A stretch of DNA of 17,530 bases, taken from assembly GCA_027325115.1 (NCBI GenBank), contig DAHWFG010000093.1, positions 1-17,530 on the forward strand, in the 5' to 3' direction. The stretch comes from JAKBCQ01 sp021807585 (GTDB lineage: Bacteria > Planctomycetota > Planctomycetia > Isosphaerales > Isosphaeraceae). The position numbers were made by a program, and so were the translations under genes. Shown here in pieces: positions 7,594 to 15,137 of the stretch. Position 1 is the stretch's first letter. Each line of letters starts with the position of its first letter. Under the pieces are notes generated by a model, which saw only the letters and a program-made list of their open reading frames with translations, was not told where the DNA came from and did not search any database.

Positions 7594-8688
7594 ATGAATA
7601 AGTTTAAGGTCTTCTACACCGGCGATTACCTCGACGAGCTCGGAGTCCCGGCCGACTCCGATGTATTCGTCAATTTATATAAAAACATAAAAAATATTGA
7701 GTATGGATTTTTGGAGGACCAGAAGCCTCCGGTCGGCGATCGGGATTACTGGAAACGCCTTTATTCTCTCGAGATCGAGCCTCGCCATATCGCCGCGGCG
7801 AACGGATTGGTGATTTTCCGGCCCTGGGTCAAGGCTTCGGCTTTTCGCGAGGGTTCGGCGAATCTCGTCGTCATCGGGCGAGCGGGCGCGGGGTATGACA
7901 AGATCGACCTCGAAGCATGCACGGCGAACGACGTCGCGGTGTTCAACGCGCCCGATACATTAACCCACGCGACGGCTTCGGCGGCGCTTTTGTTGATGCT
8001 GGCGTTGGCCAAGCGGCTTCCCGACCAGGAACGCCTTGTACGAACGAACCGCTGGGATTTGCAACCCCGGGTGATGGGCGACGACCTGCCGGGCAAGACG
8101 CTGGGAATCGTCGGCCTGGGGGCGAGCGGATCGGAGTTGGCGCGATTGGTCGCACCATTCGGGATGCGGGTGATCGCGTATTCTCCGCGTGCGACTTCGG
8201 CGCAGGCCGAGGCTGTGCGAGCGATTCGCGTCGATTCGCTCGACCGATTGCTTTCCGAATCCGACTTTGTGAGCCTTCACTGCAAGTTGGAAAAGCACAC
8301 CCGAGGTATGATCGGTGAGCGCGAATTCCTTCATATGAAGAAAACAGCTTATTTCATCAATGTCGGGCGGGGCGAGCTCGTGAATCAGGATGCTTTGGTT
8401 TGTTGTTTGCGCGAACATCGGATCGCCGGAGCGGGGCTCGACGTGTTTGAGTTCGAGCCTCTTCCCGCGGGAGATCCGCTTCTTGAGCTCGAAAACGTGA
8501 TCTTGACGCCTCACTGGTTGACCTCGACCCGCCAGGCCGCCCGCTCCACGATGGATCGGATGACGCGTGGAATGATACGCGCCGCTTCGGGCGAGCCGCC
8601 GAACGACATTATCAATCAAGAAGTGATCGATCGTCCCGTCTTTCGTCGCAAACTGGAAAGCTTTTCGTCGGGGTTCAAAGCTCAATGA
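7594..8688 (+). CDS. D-isomer-specific 2-hydroxyacid dehydrogenase
   Basis: This 364-residue NAD-dependent oxidoreductase of the D-3-phosphoglycerate dehydrogenase type interconverts 2-hydroxy and 2-keto acids. The nucleotide-binding motif is G174-L-G-A-S-G179 in the central Rossmann domain. The catalytic triad expected for the family is present: Arg259 (NVGRGEL), Glu288 (FEFEPLP) and His307 (TPHW). I chose the ATG at 7594, with GGTGAG ten bases upstream. A GTG at 7579 in the same frame would overlap the stop of the preceding gene as GTGA and add five residues; it cannot be excluded. Bases 7670-7705 are strikingly A+T-rich against the rest of the gene. The stop overlaps the next start as ATGA. 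Its substrate in this operon is unclear: it may reduce or oxidise a sugar-acid intermediate. Confidence 0.88.
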   Translation: MNKFKVFYTGDYLDELGVPADSDVFVNLYKNIKNIEYGFLEDQKPPVGDRDYWKRLYSLEIEPRHIAAANGLVIFRPWVKASAFREGSANLVVIGRAGAGYDKIDLEACTANDVAVFNAPDTLTHATASAALLLMLALAKRLPDQERLVRTNRWDLQPRVMGDDLPGKTLGIVGLGASGSELARLVAPFGMRVIAYSPRATSAQAEAVRAIRVDSLDRLLSESDFVSLHCKLEKHTRGMIGEREFLHMKKTAYFINVGRGELVNQDALVCCLREHRIAGAGLDVFEFEPLPAGDPLLELENVILTPHWLTSTRQAARSTMDRMTRGMIRAASGEPPNDIINQEVIDRPVFRRKLESFSSGFKAQ

Positions 8689-9524
8689 ATCGCGAGAACG
8701 TCACTCATCAACTGATCGGCAAGAAGGCGTTCGTCACGGGATCGGCGACCGGGATCGGCCGCGCGATCGCGCTCGAATCGGCGCGCCGCGGCGCCGACGT
8801 CGTCGTCCATTCGCACCGCGATGACGACTCCGTGCGATCGGTCGTCGCCGAAATCGAGGCGCTCGGGAGAAAATCCGTCGCCGTCGTCGCCGACTTCCGC
8901 AGCCCCGATCAAATCGACCGCGCCGCGAACCGGGCGCTCGAATTCCTCGGCGGAATCGATCTCCTCGTCAATAACGCCGGAATCACCTTCAATCGATCGT
9001 TCGACGAAATCACAAGTGAACAGTTCGATGTGCTCTTTAACGTGAATATTCGCGCCCCGTTTTTTCTCACGCGCAAGATTGCATTAGATATGAAAACGCG
9101 TTCATATGGTGTAATCTGCAATATCGCTTCGATTCACGCGCTCGAGGGGGCGCCCGAGCACTCGCTCTACGCCGCGACGAAGGGGGCGCTCGTCGCGTGG
9201 ACGCGGAGCCTGGCGATCGAACTCGCTCCTCATGGGATCCGCGTCAACGCCGTCGCTCCCGGAGCGGTCGTCGTCGATTCGTATAAAACCGCGATGCCCG
9301 AATTCGACGAGGACGAACTCGCCGCGAACATCCCCGCGGGCATGGTCGGCAAGCCCGAAGACGTCGCGCAAGTCGTCGCTTTCGTCCTCTCCGACGACGC
9401 CCGCTACATTCTCGGTCAAACCCTCGTCGTCGACGGCGGAACGACCGCCTGGATGTCCTTCCACGACGGCTTCCGTCGCCCCTCGCAAGGCCGATTCGGC
9501 CTGGAATATATGAATTTACTATGA
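8685..9524 (+). CDS. SDR-family oxidoreductase
   Basis: This 279-residue classical short-chain dehydrogenase has the cofactor motif TGSATGIG (18-25), NNAG (96-99), and the catalytic Ser149, Tyr162 and Lys166 (YAATK). PG at 192-193 and the C-terminal VVDGG are also typical. Length and motifs match sugar 1-dehydrogenases and 3-oxoacyl-ACP-reductase-like enzymes. Given the alpha-galactosidase, importer, lactonase-like and dehydratase neighbours, oxidation of an aldose to its lactone is a reasonable inference, but SDR sequence alone does not give substrate. ATGA overlaps at both ends point to translational coupling. Confidence 0.87.
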   Translation: MNRENVTHQLIGKKAFVTGSATGIGRAIALESARRGADVVVHSHRDDDSVRSVVAEIEALGRKSVAVVADFRSPDQIDRAANRALEFLGGIDLLVNNAGITFNRSFDEITSEQFDVLFNVNIRAPFFLTRKIALDMKTRSYGVICNIASIHALEGAPEHSLYAATKGALVAWTRSLAIELAPHGIRVNAVAPGAVVVDSYKTAMPEFDEDELAANIPAGMVGKPEDVAQVVAFVLSDDARYILGQTLVVDGGTTAWMSFHDGFRRPSQGRFGLEYMNLL

Positions 9525-10489
9525 CTAATCACAATATTATACGTAGACGTCTGCGATCGTTTTTGCTCACCCCCGAGCTCGGCGCGGCTTCGGCGATCTT
9601 GATTCTGGCCGCGATTTTCGCGGCGATCGAGCCCGCGTTGATATCGCCGAGGAGCCTCGCGACCCAGCTCCGCGCGGTCGCGTTCGTCGGCATCATCGCC
9701 GTGGGGGAGACGATGCTCATGATCGCGGGAGAGCTCGATCTCTCGGTCGGCTCGGTCGCGGGGTTGTGCGCGATCGTTACCGCGTGGCTCACGCATCAGC
9801 CCGGATGGACCGTGACCGCCGCGGTCATCTGCGGCGTTCTCACCGGGATCGGCGTCGGTCTGATCAACGGATTGCTCGCCGTTAAGGCGCGGATACCCGC
9901 TTTTATCGTCACTCTCGGCATGCTTTACATGGCAAGAGGCGCTAATTATTTGATCTCGGCGGGATATCCGATCTACCCCCTCCCCCGCGCGCTCACGTCG
10001 ATCGGCAAGGCGACTCCTCTCGGACTCTCGTGGGGCGTACTCGTCTTCCTCGGAGTCGCGACGCTCGGGAGATTCACCCTCGTCCGCACGACGTTCGGTC
10101 GCGCCGTCCACGCGACCGGCGGCGCCGCCGAAGCCGCTCGGATCGCCGGAATCCCCGTTGATTTTGTGAAAATCTCTTGCTTTGTTCTTACAAGCACGCT
10201 CGCAGCGATCGCCGGCATTCTCTTGACCGCTCAGCTCGGAGTCGGCCTTTCGGAATTCGGCGTCGGTTGGGAGCTCGAGGTCGTCGCAGGTGTCGTCATC
10301 GGCGGCGTCAGCCTCTTCGGCGGTGTCGGCGGAGTGAGCGGAACCGTCCTCGGCCTGCTCCTCATGCAAATCGCTCGAAGCGGGCTCGTCTTCAGCGGCG
10401 CCAACACCCACTGGCAAACCGTCGCCGTCGGCGCGATCATGATCGCCGCCGTCGGTCTAGATATGCTCCGCCGTCGCGCAAAATATTAA
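9521..10489 (+). CDS. Sugar ABC transporter permease, RbsC-like
   Basis: This 322-residue integral membrane protein is the translocation channel of a CUT2-type (ribose/galactose class) importer. Many hydrophobic segments cover about 20-41, 52-70, 78-92, 98-120, 125-146, 170-186, 215-238, 252-285 and 300-314. GELDLSVGS at 70-78 is the family signature, and GRAVHATGGAAEAARIAG at 193-210 is the loop that contacts the ATPase. Only one permease gene is present, so it should act as a homodimer, as RbsC does. The start overlaps the SDR stop as ATGA. The matching binding protein and ATPase follow directly. Confidence 0.92.
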   Translation: MTNHNIIRRRLRSFLLTPELGAASAILILAAIFAAIEPALISPRSLATQLRAVAFVGIIAVGETMLMIAGELDLSVGSVAGLCAIVTAWLTHQPGWTVTAAVICGVLTGIGVGLINGLLAVKARIPAFIVTLGMLYMARGANYLISAGYPIYPLPRALTSIGKATPLGLSWGVLVFLGVATLGRFTLVRTTFGRAVHATGGAAEAARIAGIPVDFVKISCFVLTSTLAAIAGILLTAQLGVGLSEFGVGWELEVVAGVVIGGVSLFGGVGGVSGTVLGLLLMQIARSGLVFSGANTHWQTVAVGAIMIAAVGLDMLRRRAKY

Positions 10490-10508
10490 TGTATATGGAT
10501 AATAAATC

Positions 10509-11486
10509 ATGATATCACGACGAACATTCATCGCGACCGCGCCGATTCCGCTCGCGTTGCTCGCCTGCGGATGTCGCCCCGCGCGGTCGAGCCCGCCCAA
10601 GCTCTGCTGGGTCCAGGCGCTCAAGGGGCATCCCGTCCATCAGTTGACGCAGATCGCCTTCCAAGACGCATGCCGAGAATTGGGATATCAAGCCGTGATT
10701 ATCGGCTCCGACGGCCCCGACCTGGTCGCGACGATCTCGTCCGCCGAGCAGGCGATCGCGCTCGGAAACATCGCCGGAATGGCCGTCTGGACGGGCAACC
10801 CGGCGTTCAACGCGCTCGTCGAATCCGCCGCTCGCGAGCGTATTCCCGTAATCCTCCCCCACTTCCCCGTCGCCGAGGGGGCGATCCCGGGAGCTTCGGG
10901 AGTCGTCGCGTGCGATCCCGCGCTCTACGCCCAAGAGGCCGCGATCAAACTCGGCGAACGTATCCACGGCGCAGGGACCGTCGCGATCACCCAGGGGTCG
11001 TTCAACACAACCGAAAATCAAGTGGCCGAAACATTCACTCGTGTCTTGAAACAACGTTTCCCACGAGTCGACGTCGCTCCGCCGATCGAAGAAGGCTTCG
11101 ATCCCCCCGCCGCGGTCGCCAAAATCGCGGCGCTCGTCCGCTCCGATCCCGACCTCGTCGCCGGCTTCTCAACCACCGGAGGAGGCGCGCTCGCGTGGTC
11201 CGAGGCGCGCTCCGATTCGGGACGCGATCTCGTCATCATCGCCATGGATTACACCCGCTTCAATCTCGACCTTGTCAAACACGGCGATGTTTACGCGATC
11301 ATCGGTCAACCCCTCTGGGAAGAAAGCCGAGCCGCCGCCTTCCTCCTCGATCGGTTAATCCGGGGCGAAACAATCCCATGGTGGACAAAAGCCCCCGCTC
11401 CGTTCATCACCAAATACGATCTCGCTCCCCACTACGCCCGACTCGAAAAAGTCGAGGCGGCAATTCATATCAATATAAAAAAGTAA
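10509..11486 (+). CDS. Sugar-binding lipoprotein of the ABC importer
   Basis: This 325-residue periplasmic sugar-binding protein belongs to the RbsB/Peripla_BP_4 class. The N terminus has SRRTF (3-7), a hydrophobic stretch and a lipobox LLAC with Cys20, so the protein is lipid-anchored rather than free. The twin arginines suggest possible Tat export. The fold elements are visible: a first strand LCWVQALKGHPVHQL, PVILPHFP, the Gly-rich strand GAGTVAIT, and the C-terminal hinge and strand DVYAIIGQPLWEESR. The ligand should be a monosaccharide, and which one cannot be read from sequence. The gene lies 19 bases after the permease gene and 13 bases before the ATPase gene. The order permease, binding protein, ATPase differs from the rbsACB order. 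Confidence 0.87.
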   Translation: MISRRTFIATAPIPLALLACGCRPARSSPPKLCWVQALKGHPVHQLTQIAFQDACRELGYQAVIIGSDGPDLVATISSAEQAIALGNIAGMAVWTGNPAFNALVESAARERIPVILPHFPVAEGAIPGASGVVACDPALYAQEAAIKLGERIHGAGTVAITQGSFNTTENQVAETFTRVLKQRFPRVDVAPPIEEGFDPPAAVAKIAALVRSDPDLVAGFSTTGGGALAWSEARSDSGRDLVIIAMDYTRFNLDLVKHGDVYAIIGQPLWEESRAAAFLLDRLIRGETIPWWTKAPAPFITKYDLAPHYARLEKVEAAIHINIKK

Positions 11487-11499
11487 TACAAGATTTAAT

Positions 11500-13032
11500 A
11501 TGCAAAATGAATTCGCGATCGAGTTAATCGATATCGACAAGCGTTTCGGCGCGGCGCGGGCGCTCGACGCCGCGACGCTGCGCGTTCGCCGCGGTTCGGT
11601 CCACGCGCTGATCGGCGGCAACGGCGCGGGAAAATCGACGCTGTTAAAAATTCTCGACGGCGTTTATCCCGCGGGAACTTACGAAGGGACGATCAAGATC
11701 GACGGAAAAACCGTGACGATCCGCTCGCCGCGCGACGCTCGCCGGCTTGGAATCGGCTATGTGCCCCAAGAAATCTCGATCGTCGAACCCCTCTCGGTCG
11801 CCGAAAACGTCTTCCTGGGAAATGTCGGCAAACGCCGATCGCCGTTCGTAAGCCCGCGCGATCTCTTCCGCCGCGCCCGCGATCTCCTCGACCAACTCGC
11901 GATCGACCTCGACCCCAAAGCGCCCGCCGCGATCCTCTCCGGAAGTGAACGACAATTGCTTATGATCGCACGTGCGCTCGCCTTGAATCCCTCCCTCCTC
12001 GTCCTCGACGAGGCGACCGCGCGTCTCACCGAGCCCGAGGCCGAAAACCTCGCCCGCTCGATCCGGTTTTGGCGCGATCGCGGCCTCGCGTGCGTCTTCG
12101 TCACGCATCGGCTCCGCGAGGTCGAATCGCTCGCCGATCGCGTCTCCATCCTCCGCGACGGAGCGATCGTCGCCGAATTCGAACGCGGTTATTTTTCATA
12201 TGATAGTATATCTGATGCGATGATCGGCGGCGGACGTCGATCGATTCGCCAAGCCGACCCTCCTCGTCTCGGCGCCGAATCGATCCGCGTCGATCGACTC
12301 ACGATTCCTCACCCCCGACGCTCGCGAAGAACCATCGTCGAAAACATTGATTTTCACGCTCGAGAAGGCGAAATCCTCGGCGTCGCCGGGCTCGTCGGCG
12401 CGGGACGATCCGCCCTCCTCTCGGCGATCTTCGGTCGACTCCCATACCGCGGTCGGATCACGATTCAAGGCCGAATCGCGCCGATCCGCTCGCCGCGCTC
12501 CGCTCGCCGCGCACGCATCGGATACCTCACCGAGGATCGAGGATCGCTTGGATTATTGTTCAATCTCGATATCCGTGCGAACGTCACCCTCGCTTCGCTC
12601 GCGCGCGTCTCGAGGTTCGGACTCGTCGATCGCATCCAAGAAACGAAAATCGCCGAATCGTTCCGCCAAGCCCTCTCGATCCGGACCCCCTCGACCGCCG
12701 CATCGATCGATTCCCTCAGCGGCGGTGGAAGGCAAAAAGTCCTCCTGGCGCGCGAACTCGCAGCCGACCCCGATATCCTCCTCCTCGACGAGCCGTTCCA
12801 GGGGGTCGACGTCGCGTCCAAAGCCGATATCCGGGAAATCATCCGCCAAACCGCCCGACGCGGCAAAACCGTCGTCGTCGTCTGCTCCGAAACCGACGAC
12901 CTCCTCGATATCGCCGATCGCATCGTCGTCCTCGCTCACGGTCGTATTGTTGATCATATGGAAAAACACGAGTTCGATGAGGCGCGGATCCTCCGCGCCG
13001 CGATCGGCTTTCCGAACGGAGATGAATCATGA
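11500..13032 (+). CDS. Sugar ABC transporter ATPase, RbsA/MglA-like double domain
   Basis: This 510-residue cytoplasmic protein has two fused nucleotide-binding domains and powers the importer. Domain 1 has Walker A GGNGAGKST (39-47), signature LSGSERQ (147-152), Walker B ending Asp170-Glu171, and His203. Domain 2 has GLVGAGRSA (297-305), with Arg303 where the Walker Lys would be, then LSGGGRQK (406-413) and Asp430-Glu431. The degenerate second Walker A is normal for RbsA/MglA/XylG proteins, so one site probably hydrolyses ATP. Length is as usual for the family. The start lies 13 bases after the binding-protein stop, without a strong ribosome binding site. The stop overlaps the next start as ATGA. 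A short A+T-rich island at about 12187-12220 interrupts an otherwise G+C-rich gene. Confidence 0.92.
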   Translation: MQNEFAIELIDIDKRFGAARALDAATLRVRRGSVHALIGGNGAGKSTLLKILDGVYPAGTYEGTIKIDGKTVTIRSPRDARRLGIGYVPQEISIVEPLSVAENVFLGNVGKRRSPFVSPRDLFRRARDLLDQLAIDLDPKAPAAILSGSERQLLMIARALALNPSLLVLDEATARLTEPEAENLARSIRFWRDRGLACVFVTHRLREVESLADRVSILRDGAIVAEFERGYFSYDSISDAMIGGGRRSIRQADPPRLGAESIRVDRLTIPHPRRSRRTIVENIDFHAREGEILGVAGLVGAGRSALLSAIFGRLPYRGRITIQGRIAPIRSPRSARRARIGYLTEDRGSLGLLFNLDIRANVTLASLARVSRFGLVDRIQETKIAESFRQALSIRTPSTAASIDSLSGGGRQKVLLARELAADPDILLLDEPFQGVDVASKADIREIIRQTARRGKTVVVVCSETDDLLDIADRIVVLAHGRIVDHMEKHEFDEARILRAAIGFPNGDES

Positions 13033-13859
13033 ATCCACAAACGCCTTTCGTCGATCATCAAGGATTCGTCGTTCCACCGCGATCGATCACGCTTTGGTGG
13101 CTCGGCCAGGCGGGATTCGTCGTCAAATCTCCCGCGGGGGCGCGGATCGTCATCGATCCATACCTCTCCGATTCCTGCGCCGCGATCGGCCGCGACGCGG
13201 GGTTCAATATGAATCGAATCGTTCCACCCCCGATCTCCCCGCAAGAGCTCGTCGGCGTCAACCTGTTCCTCCTCACCCACAGCCATCAGGATCACGCCGA
13301 CCCCGACACCATCCTCCCTTACCTCAAAGCAGGCGGCAAAGCGACGTTCGTCGCACCCCTCCAAACCGCCGAAAAACTCCGCAAGCTTCATGTAGATGAT
13401 CGATATATCCATAAAATTCAACCATCTCAACATATTCAGTTCGCCGATCTCTCGATCACCGTCACCTTCGCCGTTCCCTTCGGCGGAGATGATCTGACCC
13501 ATGTCGGTTATCTCGTCTCGGTAACGAGCGGTCCCTCGGTCTACTTCACCGGCGATACCGCCTACGAAGAGATCCTCCACCTCGCCCTCGCCGAACGCAA
13601 ACCCGACGTCCTCGTCGCCGTCGTCAACGGCGCCTTCCGCAACATGTCGCCGGCCGACGCGGCGCGGCTCGCCAAACACCTCGACCCCAAACGCGTCGTC
13701 CCCTGCCACCACGATCTCTTCCCCGACAACTCCCTCCCCGCGAACCTCCTTCGCACCAACCTCACGCTCCACGGGATCGGCGATCGCTTCCAACCCCTCG
13801 AACATGGAATCCCCTTCACGTTCTGTTTTGATCAAGAATCATATAACATAGAATCTTAA
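13029..13859 (+). CDS. UlaG-like metallo-beta-lactamase-fold hydrolase
   Basis: This 276-residue metal-dependent hydrolase has the MBL signature HSHQDH (His84, His86, Asp88, His89), Asp176 in TGDT and the His-rich PCHHDLF at 225-231. LWWLGQAGF and VIDPYLSDS at the N terminus and VNGAFRNMSPADAA at about 199-212 resemble the UlaG subfamily, whose type member opens L-ascorbate-6-phosphate lactone. It is therefore a plausible lactonase for the sugar lactone that the SDR in this operon could make. That link is inference: no SGNH- or gluconolactonase-type enzyme is present to do the job instead. The start overlaps the ATPase stop as ATGA, and this is the last gene of the run. After the stop, GGCGAACGCC at about 13883-13892 can form only a very short hairpin with no T tract. 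Confidence 0.8.
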   Translation: MNPQTPFVDHQGFVVPPRSITLWWLGQAGFVVKSPAGARIVIDPYLSDSCAAIGRDAGFNMNRIVPPPISPQELVGVNLFLLTHSHQDHADPDTILPYLKAGGKATFVAPLQTAEKLRKLHVDDRYIHKIQPSQHIQFADLSITVTFAVPFGGDDLTHVGYLVSVTSGPSVYFTGDTAYEEILHLALAERKPDVLVAVVNGAFRNMSPADAARLAKHLDPKRVVPCHHDLFPDNSLPANLLRTNLTLHGIGDRFQPLEHGIPFTFCFDQESYNIES

Positions 13860-14027
13860 TCCGATAATCGAACGGATCGCGCCGGCGAACGCCGAACGTA
13901 TTCAACCGTCACGTTGGACCGATCTTGGTCGCACGCTCGCGTACGATAATGGTATCGGAACGAAAAGGAATCCGTTTGACGGAACTTTCATCGGCGGAGC
14001 CGCGCGCGGACGCGATTTTGTCTCATT

Positions 14028-14057
14028 CTTGGAATCGTCGTCGATTCAAGATAGGGT
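14028..14057 (+). promoter_or_regulatory. Candidate promoter and imperfect palindrome before the WYL gene
   Basis: TTGGAA at 14029-14034 and TAGGGT at 14052-14057 are 17 bases apart, a weak sigma70-like pair. Between and over the -35 box lies an inverted repeat: CTTGGAATCG at 14028-14037 and CGATTCAAG at 14042-14050, with a four-base loop and a one-base bulge. This could be an operator for the WYL protein itself. I saw no matching copy before cas4-cas1 (15083-15137). The rest of the 13860-14089 gap holds no gene that I can support. Confidence 0.3.
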
Positions 14058-14089
14058 CGGTCGCTTCCATCAAACCGTGAGATTTCACT

Positions 14090-15082
14090 ATGTCGCGCGA
14101 AGATACGACGCTCAGGCGTCAATGGCTGCTCATCCGTAAACTCTCGGCGAGCCGATTGGGGATCTCGGTGAGGGAGATGGCCGATCAACTCGAAGTCGAA
14201 CCCAAAACCGTCCGACGCTACCTCAACATGTTCCGCGAAATCGGCTTCCCGATCGTCGAAGACGTTCTCGCTCGAGGACTCAAAAAATACCGCCTCGATC
14301 CCAATGTCGGCGTGCCTCTCTCGTTCAGCTTCGACGAGGCCGTGGCGCTCTATCTCGGCCGACGCTTCCTCGAACCCCTCGCAGGCACCGCGATCTTCGA
14401 CGCCTCCAAAACTGCGTTCGATAAAATTCGCTCGACCCTCGGATCAAGCGCGATCGATTACATCGAACAATTCGACGCCTTCTTCCATCAAACATATCAA
14501 TCGATCCACGATTACTCGAACCGCTCCGATCAGTACGACGCCATCCGAACCGCGATCGAAGACCGAACCGTCGTCGATCTCCTCTACCAATCGAACTCGG
14601 CGCCCGCCCCGACCTTCCGATTGATCCACCCCTACTCGTTCGTCGATCACAAAAACGCGATCTACCTCCTCGCCTTCGATCCCAATGCACAAAAAATCAA
14701 AGAATATAAACTCGACCGAATCGAAGACGTCGAGCCCAAGAAAGAATCGTTCGACAAACCGGCCGATTTCGACGCCGAATCGTATTTAAGCGGCAGCTTC
14801 GGCGTTTATCCAGGCGATTCCGACCCCTTCGAGGTCGTCGTTCATTTCGCCGCGTCGGTCGCGCGCTACGTCCTCGAAAGCCGCTGGAAAGGTTGCGTCT
14901 CGCTCGAAAAAGCGAGCGACGGTCGCGTCGTCGGCGTCTTCTCGCTCAGCTCGACCCTCGAATTCAAGTCGTGGATCCTCGGCTTCGGCGGCGCCGCCGA
15001 AATCGTCTCCCCCCAATCCCTCCGCAACGAAATCGCCGCCGACGTCAAAACCCTCGCCGCTATCTATCGCCAGAAAACTTAA
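14090..15082 (+). CDS. WYL-domain transcriptional regulator next to cas genes
   Basis: This 330-residue regulator has a helix-turn-helix at about residues 10-60 (SVREMADQLEVEPKTVRRYL is the recognition region). A WYL domain covers about 150-215, with IYLLAFDP and EYKLDRIEDVE as its typical core. The C-terminal extension at about 235-325 includes SWILGFGGAAEIVSP. WYL domains are thought to bind nucleic acid or nucleotide ligands, and they often sit in CRISPR loci; sll7009 of Synechocystis represses such a locus. Here the gene runs in the same direction as cas4-cas1, 55 bases ahead, so control of the adaptation genes is likely. The ribosome binding site is weak (GTGAG shortly before the ATG). 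The direction of control, activator or repressor, cannot be read from sequence. Confidence 0.88.
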   Translation: MSREDTTLRRQWLLIRKLSASRLGISVREMADQLEVEPKTVRRYLNMFREIGFPIVEDVLARGLKKYRLDPNVGVPLSFSFDEAVALYLGRRFLEPLAGTAIFDASKTAFDKIRSTLGSSAIDYIEQFDAFFHQTYQSIHDYSNRSDQYDAIRTAIEDRTVVDLLYQSNSAPAPTFRLIHPYSFVDHKNAIYLLAFDPNAQKIKEYKLDRIEDVEPKKESFDKPADFDAESYLSGSFGVYPGDSDPFEVVVHFAASVARYVLESRWKGCVSLEKASDGRVVGVFSLSSTLEFKSWILGFGGAAEIVSPQSLRNEIAADVKTLAAIYRQKT

Positions 15083-15137
15083 CCGATAGCTCGTTATCTC
15101 AGTCAATCTCATTCTTTGATGAAAGTGAGGAATCATC

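Noticed and set aside
9416..10417. 333-residue minus-strand frame opposite the permease gene
   Set aside because: It is extremely rich in Asp, Glu, Arg and Gly with no domain, and it lies antisense to a clear RbsC-like protein. This is a codon-bias shadow.
12388..12414. Broken second Walker A motif in the ABC ATPase (Arg303 for Lys)
   Set aside because: RbsA/MglA-type proteins normally have a degenerate second site, so this is not a loss of function peculiar to this gene.
12954..13835. 293-residue minus-strand frame opposite the MBL-fold gene
   Set aside because: Gly/Glu/Asp-rich antisense of a gene with an intact metal-binding motif; no recognisable domain.
13883..13892. Terminator hairpin after the MBL-fold gene
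   Set aside because: The stem is only four or five bases and no T tract follows, so it does not support an intrinsic terminator.
13860..14089. tRNA or structured RNA in the gap before the WYL gene
   Set aside because: I found no tRNA arm pattern or long stem. Only short inverted repeats are present (one around 13971-13983, another at 14028-14050).
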